Assembly: GCF_050436995.1 (NCBI RefSeq)
Contig: NC_134764.1
Span: 6,076,001 to 6,140,000 of the forward strand
DNA length: 64,000 nucleotides
Direction: 5' to 3'
From: Anticarsia gemmatalis
Lineage: Eukaryota; Arthropoda; Insecta; Lepidoptera; Erebidae
How positions within the stretch are numbered: the stretch's first letter is position 1; each line of letters opens with the position of its first letter. The position numbers and the translations under genes were made by a program. Positions 45,810 to 56,951 of this stretch are shown piece after piece. The notes below the pieces were generated by a model. That model was not told where the DNA came from, ran no database searches, and was given only the letters and a program-made list of their open reading frames with translations.

Positions 45810-48800
45810 ATGTTCTCTCGTGCTCTGAAACCGGTTGCTGCTGTGGCTGTCCAGAATGGCGCCAAGAACTTCTCCACCACCTCCCAGGTAAATGGATTTT
45901 TTATAAAAATTTTGTGAAACAGTAATTGGAGGGTTGTCGAAAATTTTGTGAAAATTATGGTGTAATTTTTGTAGAGAAACTACAAAGTTGTAGTAGCTGG
46001 TGCGTCTGGTGGTATCGGCCAGCCCCTGTCCCTGCTGCTGAAGCAGAATGCTCTGGTCACCCACCTGGCTCTGTACGATCTGGCCCCCGTGACCCCCGGT
46101 GTAGCCTGCGATCTGTCGCACATGGACACCCCCGCCAAGGTCACAGGACACAAGGGACCCGAGCAACTCGCCGATGCGATTAAGGGTAAGTAGTATACAA
46201 ATAAAAACATTTATTTGCCTGTTATATAACATAACCTTAAAATGTTCAAGTTCATTGATGTTTGCGCTAAATTTAGAATACTCAAGGTTTTCTATGTGGA
46301 ACAGAATACTGGTTTGACGTAAGACGGGCCTATTTCACGGAAATATTTTGTCCTTGACATTCAAACCTGCTTATTTTGTACAAGAATGTACTGATAAGTA
46401 TTTTAAATATTTTTTGTTGAATTTTATCACATTGGTAACCAAAGTTAGAAACTGATTTATTTGTAATATAAGTTAGCATCTATGTGATAACTGATAAAGC
46501 TCATATAATTGCCATTCATAAATTACCATTAATGTGAGTGCAATCATTATAAGTAGTCTCTATTCTGCTATTAAATCTCACCTTGAAATGCATTTACCTG
46601 CTATGATCATTTACTCTCGCCTTATTACATCAGAGACAACATATTACAATGTATGGATACAGCTGTGATGGTTTTTGAATATAAATGCACAATGTACATT
46701 CATTGGTAAGTGCTTACTTTTGAATAAGGTGCATAATGTATTTATAAAACTACCTATGCCTGGTTTCTGAGTACATTTAGCAATAGATTACCTATTCAAA
46801 AGCTTTTTTTTAAGTTTAAGAGTTTAAATGCTATGGAATAGATAAACTACTGCTAAAAGTAAGTAAGTTATCTGTAAGTCATCATTTAAATCATGTAATT
46901 GAGAAGTTTAGCACATAATGTTTCTCAAGCTGTGAGTTTCCTGCTATTTCTTCTCATGCTCAAGCTGTTTCAAAATGGTCAAAAATTATTCAACTATTTC
47001 AAATAATTTGTACAAAGTTTATGAAACAGAAGATATTTTGAATTTAAAAATATCTTAAAATGTTGGTATAAAGTGCAATAGAAAATATTTCATTTAACTA
47101 TTTCTTTAGCACAGTCCACATTGTATTATAACACCTGTGTACCTATACTCAGTCAATGCAATAAAGATTTACTTACTTACACAATAATAAAAAAATATAA
47201 GCAGCAAATTAGGAACCTCGCTAGCCAGCTACTTTATTTCATCTCTTAAAATAAAAAACTTGGCTAATTAAGTCCTCATAACCCAGGTGCCGACCTGGTG
47301 GTAATCCCCGCCGGTGTGCCCCGCAAGCCTGGCATGACCCGTGACGACCTGTTCAACACCAACGCGTCGATCGTCCGCGACCTCGCCAACGTGGTCGCCT
47401 CGCAGGCCCCCAAAGCCATCATGGCCATCATCACCAACCCTGTCAACTCCATGGTGCCTATTGCCTCTGAGGTCTTGAAGAAGGTAAGAACAGAAACTCT
47501 AATTTTTGTAGTAGATTATTATTTGTTGAAGATTCTTTTTATCCAACTTTTAAGGAAGTTTGAAACATATTATGCTCTAACTACCTGTAGCGCAGGCAAT
47601 ATTGTATGGGAATGCTAAGAATGAGGACTCGGATTTGATTCCCAGGTTGTATAAGTACTATTGATCTAATTTACGTTAGAATGTTCATACACCTCATTAA
47701 TTCATCTAACTCCTAAATCTATGGCCTGATTGCCGAAAGTTACCAGTTTGAGAACATCAGAAAGTACTGAACATAGTGATAATTAATAGGTTGTCGTGAT
47801 TTCTGTATGTGCAAATAACGTTTTGAAAATTTCCATACAGCGAGTTTGATAAATTATTAAGCAATGATTCAGCAAGTTTACCGGCGATACTAAAAACCAA
47901 ATTCCAAATCTATTGTTATTCAATCAACAAATCTAAACAAATATTCTAGTAAATCGTTAAGTCCGTCTGCCATTTTATCATTCAGTTTATTAACTTAACC
48001 CGTAGTTACCAAACTCTAGTCTTTGTCATAAAACCTGTAGAGCAAGGTCAATAAAAAAATGAATTAAAACAATGAATTAATTGTAAACATATATTATAAT
48101 GCAACGAGTCTTTCACGCGATTGGATATTAAAACCCGACTTACAATTACTCGACGTTTCGATCGTATTGCATATTATGTAATTTTTTTTTAGTCTCCTAC
48201 GCGTCTTGCCCATTGCGCAAACAGGTGCAATAAACCTAGTTACTATGTAAAACGGAACGTAATTATAGAAATAACTAAATCGTCCAGTTTTCCTATGGCT
48301 TGGCACGATTGCCGTGAAGCGGTTTGATATCACAAGTAATTCACCTTACCGATAACACCGTACCTGCATACGTGATAACATGATACTATCAATAACTTTA
48401 CGATACATTCCGTGATACGAACTATTATGTACATGATGTAGGTACGGAGCTCTTTGATGTAAGTATGTGTTTGAGGAAAGTTAGGTTATAGGGATCCCTT
48501 ACCCAAAGGGTAAACCCTTTGACTAAGACTTCGCTGTCTGTCTATCTGACTGTCTGTCACCAGGCTGTATCTTGGGAAAGAAAGGTTTCATATATGAAAA
48601 AATAATCGAAACTACTTCATATTCCCATTGTCAATGTTACCCAAATGATTTAAAGTTACCCAGATTGCCCTTACTGCTGACGGTATATTTCTTCTTGATT
48701 TGATAAAGATTTTACGACGATATTTTTTATGAAAAAGATGAATGTCTTTAAAAATATGTTACTTATAGTGGTCAAGTGATTACCGACTTACCAGACACAA

Positions 48801-51800
48801 TAGAAAATACTTTGTTTCTTAAACTGATCCCTGCCGCAGATAAAAGGACAATCGATCGTATGTGAAAGAATGTAAAAGATGTGTATATTTAATCTTTCTT
48901 TGTTCGACTTGCAGTAGCAGTTTCATGTTCATATTGCTGCCCGCATAATATGACTCGTGTTTATACACTGTCGATATAATAAGACTGCATCAATAACATA
49001 CGATTATTTTATGATATTTCCTTTTAAAGTAATCGTATACTATTCAGAATTCAACATAATGATACCTCAAGCACGATGAATTTGGCTGCTTATTTACATT
49101 TAGTTTGGCCTACCTAATTTATAATTTCATTCCAAAATCTGTAGTTATATTTTACCTCAGTTTTACTATAATGTGGGTGAAGGAAGACAGTATGATGAAA
49201 CCTTATTTAATACATTTCTGGCAAAGTCTCCAACACGAAATTGGCCAGAGTGGTGGAGGCCTAACTCCTTCCTCGCTCGGGAAGAGACCCTTGCCCAGCA
49301 GTGGGACAGCAACGGGTTAAAAAGCATAGCTATAGTATTACGTATTCTTGCCCTACTTACCTCCTCCTCACCTCGTATTACGGTCTTACAAAACCTTGCG
49401 GAAAGGCAAGTAATGTTACAACGACTACTTGTTTTTGCATGATACCGAAAGCTATAAAAAACTCGTCGTACGTAGTTTGTTATCTCATATTACAATGATT
49501 GTGTTACTAACCGACAATGCGTCATGTCGTAGTGTATAAAATTACGCAGAGTTTTTAACCTCATGTTACTAATTATTTAATTATAGTTGGTAATTTGTTA
49601 AACTGATGACTTGATTAAGTTGACTATAGACAACAATTAGAGCACACTACAACCTTTTTAACTAGATGCTTACCTATAGTATATTCTTCAAGATCACTAA
49701 TATAAAAAAAAGAAACTCGTGCATGGAGTTTTTATTCAATGATAATAATTATCTATGTCAATGCTGAATTTCATTCCAGTGGTTTGGTATTGACGACATA
49801 AAAGATGGACAGACAGTCTTACACACTTATAATATGGATAGCCACGTGGACCAGTTTAATAGCTAATTAAACCACAGTAAAAGTTATTGATAATAACATA
49901 ATCTGTGTACAAATATGATAATACCGTGCACGCGTGGTGTGCGTGCTCTCATTGACGTAATCTTGGACATCAGCAGTCTTCAGTATTTCCACAGATAAAA
50001 CACACGTGTTGTCAACGTATAACAGAGACAAACAATATTCTATGACGATATATTTATTTACTGTCCATTATTGCACTTGAAAGTAAATCAATTAATTCTC
50101 AAATCGTCTTCTAAACTAAATCTCACCAGACAGTGTTAAGTAAGTAGAAATGGAACATACAAAAAATAAAAATAAAGAAACAAACGTTAATAAATACAAA
50201 CCAATCGAGAAACCTATTAAGACTATGAGACCTAATAAATTAAAATGTGTTATATTGTTACACACTAAGCTAAAACATAATATGTCACATAAGTAGCATT
50301 TGTTACATTGGTTCTATGTAAAGAATAAATTTATCTACATTTCAGAATCACCTAACATCTCTGTATCTGTCCCACCTAAAATCTGTATTGGCTAAGGTTT
50401 TCTTAACCAGTACAATCAAACCAGTAATATCCCTTGAATCAATTGATTGCGTAAAGACAATTATGTAATACCTAAGCTCATTAAACCAAAGGTATTTACT
50501 ACTCATTCACTACTAAAAGTAATTAATATCATAATGAAGTGTGCGTAAATGACATAATACTTCCTACTACCAGCCTATTCCGACTCATTCATAAATTAAA
50601 CAGATATAATTAGATACTTATCATTGATCTCTGATAACCTGTAACCAATGACCTTTTTACGCAAGATGTTGATTAACCTAAGACTTGCACTTCTAACCTT
50701 TTCAAGTCGTAGAAATTGAATAAACAACTTTCCTTAATAGGGCTTGCATCTTCATTTTTTCTGTTCACGTGGTGGAAAGAATGTGACCGTACGAAGTGGC
50801 GGATTAATAATTTTATACGCAAATGATAGACATGTTAACATGGCCTGATTAGAATAGAGTAGAAATTAAAATATGAGTATCGTTAAGTATACTGTATGTA
50901 AAGAGCAAATAGAGCTTTTATAGTCGTTGACGGTTCAAACCCGAGGCAACACACCAATAGCCGGGTCCTGATGGAGCGAGCAGCCTCCAGAGGTAGCATC
51001 TCGGTCCCGCTCATTTCAATCTGAAAGAAATAGACCTAGATATTGCCTCGCGAGGCTGCTCGCTCAGTCAGCACCCGACTTTTTGAAATTATGTGTGTAT
51101 TCAAAATAATGATCACTTGATACGATGATGAAGGAAACATCATGATGCAACCTTGCATGCCTGAGAATACTTTATCAACTTTCTCGAAGGTATGCAAAGT
51201 CCCCAACTCGTACTAGGCCAAGCGTGGTAGACTTAAAGCCTAGTCCCTCATTTATTAAGGGTTGACCAAAGAAACCAGTGGCAGCGATTTTATTTTTATT
51301 TTATCACACTCTTTTCTACTTTTTTTTGTTATAATATTTGACATTGGTCTTGAATTTGTATGTCGTATAAACTTATTAGTCATGATAAGAAGACAAGCGT
51401 CATTTAAGATGTGTTGTTATCGAATCTGTGCGTGATATTGTTGATAAATATATGGAATATTTTTCTTAATAATACATGAATGATGTGATGGAATCATATT
51501 GACAAATTACTTTGTATGATGTAATTTTTGTTGATACAGTAGACAAGATATTGCTTTAAATAAGTAGTTGGTGCACAAATAAATAAAAATATTGAGATAT
51601 TACATAATTAAAATATGTTCCAGTATGAAAATTTAAACTTGTATGGAGATGCCAGTAAAAGCATATTATTTGCTTCATTTTTTTTACAATAAGTAGTACT
51701 AATCAATCTTTATTTTTGAGTAAAATACTAAGATAATATATTTCAATATGATAATAATATGACGATTTTAAATACTTGTATAAGTTAACAAAATAATGGC

Positions 51801-54252
51801 CATTTTGAATTTGAAACATGATTTAGGACTTCAATACGCGACTAATTTAAGATTATATAAAATTACACAGTAAGTATTCTCAATGCCATGTTATTGAATG
51901 GTTAAGGAAAATATCTAACTGCATTCGACCCAAGAGCAAGGAAGTATAACAATAATATTCTTGGTAAACCCACATTTCTTAGACTCAATTCTTATAGCAT
52001 TGACTCATAACTACCTGCCTTATTAAAATTATTCTACTGAACAAAATACCTACTAGCTCTAAATATTCAAAATATACAATAATCCTATAACTTTTATTGT
52101 GCATTACGCCCCTTAATAGATAGGTAGAGGAGGAAGGAACACAACTTGATACACAACCTTTAAAATCTTTCTATTTTTCATTCATATGCGTCTTACTTTT
52201 ATACAAAATGTTTGTTCTTAGCCAACATAACAACTAAATATGTTTTTTTATTCTTCCAGGCTGGCGTATACGACCCCAAGCGCGTATTGGGAGTGACCAC
52301 CCTGGACGTGGTCCGTGCGTGCGCGTTCATCGGCGAGATCAACGGCGTGAACCCCACGAACGTGTCCGTGCCCGTCATCGGCGGCCACTCCGGCGTCACC
52401 ATCATCCCCGTGCTCAGCCAGAGCCAGCCCGCCGTCAAGCTCTCCGACCAGGGCAAGATCAAGGCCCTCACTGAGAGGATCCAGGAGGCCGGTACTGAGG
52501 TATGTCACCAGATGATAGAGTATTTTACCCTTCTACGAAAAAAAAGACATCAATCCTAAAATGTGATAAAATATAATATTATGTAATTGTGTGATAAATT
52601 ATGTATCCTAAATGCTTAAAGTATGTTAAATTTTAAATTATTAAAGACAGATACAACATTTAATCACCTATTCCATCATTATGTTATAGGTTACATGCTG
52701 CCACAATGACATAGGTGTCAGCATCATTGTGGCAGCATTTCTATACAAAAAGTGATTTTGCTGTTTAGTTAATTGTATGGTGGTAGGTTAATGAGGATAA
52801 GTAATATTGTATTAATACAACTAAGAGCTTTTGATTTGCTAAATTAGCCTTATCAGCTGCTCAGCAGTGCTGTGGCTGTTAAGTAACTGGATTATCTAAA
52901 ACCTAGATTAAAGTTATCCACTTATAAAGCATAATATTAACAAGCTATTTAAACTAATACCATCAGTAATTAACATTTATACCATAAATATTCAAAGGAA
53001 TTAGTACAATGAACTAAGTGCCTATAAGTCTACTTCAATTAAATGTCGACATTCGTCTATTATATTATCACTAAGGCCACATGTTAAAGAACTATCAATA
53101 AAATACATTATTTCACTCAAGATTACATCAGAAGAAGACAGTGCAAATAGACCTATATCTATCCATAGCTGACCCACGCAACTTCGCTTGCGTAGAATAC
53201 ATAATAGAGAATGAGTCTTAATCTTTTAATGTTGGTCGTAGCGTGGTGGTATGTAGTCTGTGCCTTCCTCGTTAAATGGGCTATCTATCTAACACAGGAA
53301 GAATTTTTCAAATCGGACCAGAAGTTCCTGAGATTAGCGCGTTCAAACAAACAAACTCTTCAGCTTTATAATATTAGTATAGATGTGCGGCAGAGCGACA
53401 GCTTATATTTTGTTCTGCCAAGAAATTTACAATTATTACATAAACGCTTATCTAAATGTATGTATTTTTTGTGCAGGTGGTGAAGGCCAAGGCTGGCGGT
53501 GGCTCTGCTACCCTCTCCATGGCGTACGCCGGCGCCCGTCTCGCTGGCTCCGTACTTAGGGGTCTCAATGTAAGTATACAACAAATATTAACATTTCTAC
53601 AATACACATTAATATGTTAAATGAAAGAATATTGAAAAGTACAGTTAAGTGCCTACCTCTTTGGCGAAGTGGTTAAGGTGGTCGCCACGCAATTACTATG
53701 GCGTCAGGAGGTCGTGAGCTCGATTTCCACACGCAACAAATATTTATGTGTTCCACATAATTTTTTTGTGTTTGGTGTGTGCGTGTCCGTTGTTTTTATG
53801 TTTGTAAAGGTCCCCGCGACACAAAAGCAATACTTAGTGTGGGATTTGTTTTTAATTGTCTTTTTTAAAAACAAAATAATACATAATAGTCATTTTGTCA
53901 AATTAAGTTGCCTGGTTAACTAACTTAATTTCATGGGTTTACCTGGTTTGATCGACAAACAGTACAAGAAAAACTAAAGACGGCACTTACCCACCTGCCT
54001 CGTATATCATTGCCAATCTTAACCCCACTTTTATTTTTCCAGGGTGAGTCCAACGTAGTAGAATGCGCGTACGTGAAGTCCGACATCACGGAGGCGGCGT
54101 ACTTCGCCAACCCCGTAGTCCTCGGCAAGAACGGCGTAGAGAAGAACCTCGGCTACGGCAAGCTCAACGCTTACGAGCAGGAACTCCTCAAGGCCGCCAT
54201 GCCCGAACTACTGAAGAACATTAAGACTGGTGAAGACTTCGCTAAGAAGTAA
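45810..54252 (+). CDS. Mdh2: Mitochondrial malate dehydrogenase, complete, 6 exons
   Basis: Exons: 45810-45887, 45975-46185, 47287-47483, 52260-52499, 53477-53569, 54043-54252. The joined frame is 342 residues, close to other animal MDH2 precursors. Residues 1-26 (MFSRALKPVAAVAVQNGAKN...) are basic and hydroxylated without acids, a mitochondrial targeting peptide. The NAD-binding motif GASGGIG spans 35-41, with the adenine-ribose Asp at D61 (LALYD). Substrate-binding arginines are R109 and R115 (VPRKPGMTR) and R181. The catalytic pair is D178 (TTLDVVR) and H205 (IGGHSG). It oxidises malate to oxaloacetate with NAD+ in the TCA cycle and malate-aspartate shuttle. The exons are markedly GC-rich at third positions compared with the AT-rich introns. 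Intron 3 (4.8 kb) holds several SINEs and intron 4 a Helitron. Confidence 0.97.
46757..46862. mobile_element. Small MITE, copy D (right end decayed)
   Basis: Left tip TGCCTGGTTTCTGAGTACAT with inner TTTAGCAATAG, and on the right GATAAACTACTGCTAAAAG, after which the expected tip has diverged. Same family as copies A-C. In Mdh2 intron 2. Confidence 0.55.
47584..47662 (+). repeat. Possible tRNA-like SINE fragment
   Basis: GTAGCGCAGGCAATATTG followed 25-30 bases later by GGACTCGGATTTGATTCCC resembles A and B boxes of a decayed tRNA-derived SINE. In Mdh2 intron 3. Confidence 0.35.
49190..49335 (+). repeat. SINE-like repeat, 3' part
   Basis: AATTGGCCAGAGTGGTGGAG, GGCCTAACTCCTTCCTC, then AGAGACCCTTGCCCAGCAGT and GGGAC are the usual 3' phrases of a common lepidopteran SINE. 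Same family as 61184-61306 (other strand). Confidence 0.55.
50925..51265 (+). repeat. SINE (fullest copy) carrying a nested palindromic insert
   Basis: Starts with a B-box-like GGTTCAAACCCGAGGCAACA and ACCAAT, resumes after the insert with GAAATTATGTGTGTATTC, TGATCACTTG, GAAGGAAACATCATGATGC, CTTGCATGCCTGAG and AGGCCAAGCGTGGTAGACTT. Related partial copies are at 14376, 49190 and 61184. Confidence 0.6.
50959..51079. mobile_element. About 120-bp MITE nested in the SINE
   Basis: Inverted ends GCCGGGTCCTGATGGAGCG and, on the other strand, GTCGGGTGCTGACTGAGCG, continuing AGCAGCCT on both arms (about 27 bp with few mismatches). The surrounding SINE order is broken exactly here. The target duplication is not clear. 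Confidence 0.5.
52695..52738. repeat. 15-bp stem hairpin
   Basis: ATGCTGCCACAATGA and its exact complement TCATTGTGGCAGCAT are separated by 14 bases, in Mdh2 intron 4. Probably the remnant of a tiny MITE. Confidence 0.55.
53165..53383 (-). mobile_element. Non-autonomous Helitron, second copy, in Mdh2 intron 4
   Basis: On the minus strand it begins TCTATACTAATATTATAAAG at 53383, continues CTGAAGAGTTTGTTTG, AACGCGCTAATCTCAGGAAC, TCTGGTCCGATTTG, and ends ACGCAAGCGAAGTTGCGTGG then GTCAGCTA near 53170. It is an internally shortened version of the Helitron at 39586-40425. Its 5' end lies only 93 bp from Mdh2 exon 5. Confidence 0.75.
53650..53890 (+). repeat. tRNA-derived SINE with A and B boxes
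   Basis: The head TGGCGAAGTGGTTAAGG (A box) and GGTCGTGAGCTCGATTTCC (B box) are correctly spaced as in a tRNA. The body then runs through a T-rich tract and GTCCCCGCGACACAAAAGCA. No acceptor-stem pairing or discriminator closes a real tRNA. In Mdh2 intron 5. Confidence 0.65.
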
Positions 54253-55145
54253 ATACGATATCACGAATAACGGGCCAGTAGATATCCTTACACCATGTCA
54301 AGAAAATCATATCCTTTCCGTAAAGACGGTGGCCTAACCTTTTAAGAGAAGACTCTCGCTTAATAGGACAGAAATGTTTTAAACGTCATTGTAATGTCGA
54401 CATCAGCTCCCGCGGTGGTAGTTATATTGACATGGTGATTTAAACATCTTAAATTATATAATATTTAGCCACTGTAGTGATCGTATGTGTGATATAATTA
54501 AGGAGTGTATGCAGTGTTTGTAACGTAGACCCTCAATCATCAAATCAAAGTTTTTATAAGTGATTTTATTTATTAACTTTTATTTTAAATACCATATTGT
54601 TTTTGGTTATAATCAGAATTAAATATACATTGATCGAAATATACGAGTTTTAATCGATGTTTTGAGTGTCTATGTATTTGTAGGTTACAGTAGCTAATGA
54701 TTATGTAATGTACAATATATTTTGTATAAAAACGAGTGAAAAGTTATGCTATTCGCGAGAATAGTAAACTTACTACCTAACAGTATCGGTGATATTTAAA
54801 TTACATTAAGTAGTCTGGCCCGAGCGACATAGTTAATTCAACATATTTGTATAGATTGCACTTTCCACCTTCTGTTATAGCACTTAAAAGATTTCATGTT
54901 ATTTTCAAGTGCATTTTCTATTTATTTTGTTACCGCCAAAATATGTATTATTGTTCCGTAAGTGAAACACATACCCAAAGTGAAGTTCTAATAGTTGATT
55001 AAGTAATATTTATGTTGTTTAAATATTAAGAACTGTACTTTTAGGTAGATAAACATATTGTGCACAGTATAATATACTATACAATATTATATTGTGGACA
55101 GTCATGTATGTGTGATGTTGATAATAAAATTACAACATTAATCAT
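54253..55145 (+). other. Mdh2: Mdh2 3'UTR
   Basis: AT-rich non-coding sequence after the stop. The best poly(A) signal is AATAAA at 55123-55128. Confidence 0.65.
55123..55128 (+). terminator. Mdh2 polyadenylation signal
   Basis: AATAAA about 870 bases after the Mdh2 stop, the clearest signal before unrelated sequence begins. Confidence 0.55.
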
Positions 55146-55588
55146 TTTGCCGTTTTATTTCATCTGCTCCAAACCTTTAAAAAAAATCTACTTTCAAAAA
55201 ATTTGAGAAAAAGTATCTTGATTCGTGATAAATAACAACTTTTCAAATCCACGACATACGATACATGTGTTCAAAAGAGATGCCGAATCGAAAATAATAA
55301 TACATAATACCCAATACCCATCGTATTAGAAGGCGACGCAGCTGAAAATCTCAATAAACACTCGTATTTAAACAGTACATATTTTCTTGTTTTATTTAAC
55401 ACAATAACTGGTATACTGGTATTATGCACATTCGTAGAATATTACCCGATTCGTAAAAAAATAGCACATTATTCAACTTTCTTCAAAGACTTTGAAAATC
55501 TGCCGAGCTGCTGATGCATATTGCAAACTCCACATCCGAAGAAGAAAGTTCTGGCTTCAATTCATCAATGGCTTTGCTATTGTACTCA

Positions 55589-55762
55589 TCACTTATTCCA
55601 ATATCGTAGAACATTATTGTAAATACGCAAATGAGTGCCGTTCTCGAAGATCTCAATGTAGATTTCCACCATAAGTAGCAGCAGGTATGCTGAAAACACC
55701 GTCACTCCGGTCCATGCACGGCTTCTCGGGTTGCTGTAGCTGAAACGAGCACTCTTTTCCAT
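55589..55762 (-). CDS. Candidate 57-residue membrane micropeptide ORF
   Basis: Not recognised. The frame starts MEKSARFSYSNPRSRAWTG and contains one plausible membrane helix (about residues 18-39, VTVFSAYLLLLMVEIYIEIF), with a basic N-terminal flank and an acidic, glycosylatable loop (ENGT). It begins 14 bases after the stop of the candidate frame at 55777 on the same strand, so the two could be one dicistronic mRNA, or this could be the true coding part of that transcript. Composition is more balanced than the surrounding AT-rich DNA. Evidence is limited to the open frame and its helix. Confidence 0.3.
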   Translation of the reverse strand: MEKSARFSYSNPRSRAWTGVTVFSAYLLLLMVEIYIEIFENGTHLRIYNNVLRYWNK

Positions 55763-55776
55763 CGTTATTTATTATT

Positions 55777-56910
55777 TTATAATAGTTTAACAAAGTGTTG
55801 AAAGATGAAAATGTCTGACAATTGTTTTGTCACATTGGCATGGCTCCAGCAAGAACTATTTTTGGGTGGCTGCAAGTTTTAATTGTGGTCTTTTGAGACG
55901 AAAATATTGAAAATTAAGTATTTTGAATCGAGCTTAGAATTAAGTACATTAGGTAGGTATTGACTTTACATGGTAGGTATATTGAGATACTTAGTACTCA
56001 AAGAACATAGCAATAAATACTACTACCACGAGAACTGATATGTTTGCATGATTGGTTTTCAATGTATCCTACATTGAAAACCAATCATGCACATTATGCC
56101 AAAAAAGATCAGAGTTAATAAAAATAAATAATTTTAAGCACTTTTTACTTACCCCGTTTCCAATAAACCTGTAGATAGTTTTCTAAACTCGGGAATCAAA
56201 CTCAGGAATCTTGTTTAGTTGTACACTACCACTTAAGAAGAAAAAACCAAATTATTTTTTAAACAGAAGTACCTAATACATAAATTAATAATCACCTCAC
56301 ACGGTCTGAGTATGTTATTTTCCCCGTTATACATTTTATATAAGTTTCGTAAGGCGGAAAGGTGGTGTAATTATAATAAACTCTTTTTAATTACCGGCAA
56401 GGGTTGGAAGACACAAAGAATACAGAACCTCATCAAATATTACTTCGACAATATAATTATATAAACAAGGAACTGCTTTATAAGATTTCACGCACACTTG
56501 CGACAAAAATATCAAGTCGATACCAAGTTTACTTAATAGATTCTTCCCGTTTTCAAACTTCGCAATTTTAATCCCGTAATAAGATGCACATTTAGATAGG
56601 TATGTTATAAATTGGCGTAGACGTAGTTCTGCATAAATAATTTAGTAGACACTTACCTGGTATTTCTGTTCCTCGATTTGCAATTCTTGACTTCGGAATC
56701 TGTTTGTTGAAGAAATGATTAAAAAGTAAGACTTCGTTTGTGCAATTTTGTCAAAGTTTGTCTTGAAAGTTCTCACGGAATCACCCCCATAAGACAATAG
56801 TATCTTTTCGCTATAGTTTGCGCTGAACCTTAAACAAAATAAGAAAGGCGTATTTTAACAAAGGGTGTATTTTTCTATAAGACTGTGTAATTAATAAAAA
56901 ATTACCTCAT
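55777..56910 (-). CDS. Candidate small spliced gene, head-to-head with the odorant receptor
   Basis: Not recognised. Proposed exons: 56906-56910 (ATGAG), 56657-56828, 55777-55869. Donor GTAATT and acceptor TTTAAG join ATG-AG to G in phase, opening a 59-codon stretch (MRFSANYSEK...LQIEEQKYQ) with no stop. It ends at a perfect GTAAGT donor (56651-56656). The acceptor CTTGCAG at 55870 would add 30 residues (PPKNSSCWSHANVTKQLSD...) and a TAA. Total 89 residues, mostly polar with no clear transmembrane helix. Candidate poly(A) signal: TTTATT on plus at 55391-55396. The start codon is only 41 bp from the receptor start, which would force overlapping 5'UTRs, an argument against. Could be a chance frame or a lineage-specific gene. 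Confidence 0.3.
56046..56090. repeat. Perfect 21-bp hairpin with 3-base loop
   Basis: GCATGATTGGTTTTCAATGT and its exact inverse are separated by TCC, probably a tiny inverted-repeat insertion. Confidence 0.7.
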
Positions 56911-56951
56911 GTTACGATACCGAACAATAGGAAATTGCACGGCGAAGCAAA

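Larger units (their letters stand above)
47484..52259 (+). other. Mdh2 intron 3 (4.8 kb)
   Basis: Donor GTAAGA, acceptor CTTCCAG. AT-rich, with SINE pieces near 47584, 49190 and 50925 and no supported exon. The three frames at 49105-49498 cross a SINE and are not genes. Confidence 0.7.

Noticed and set aside
52695..52738. microRNA precursor
   Set aside because: Stem is only 15 bp with no extended pairing around it.
53650..53740. tRNA gene
   Set aside because: A and B boxes are present but no closed acceptor stem; the downstream body shows a SINE.
56147..56162. 16-base micro-exon between CTACAG and GTAAGT on the minus strand
   Set aside because: Including it would put the next exon of the candidate gene out of frame with a stop after a few codons.
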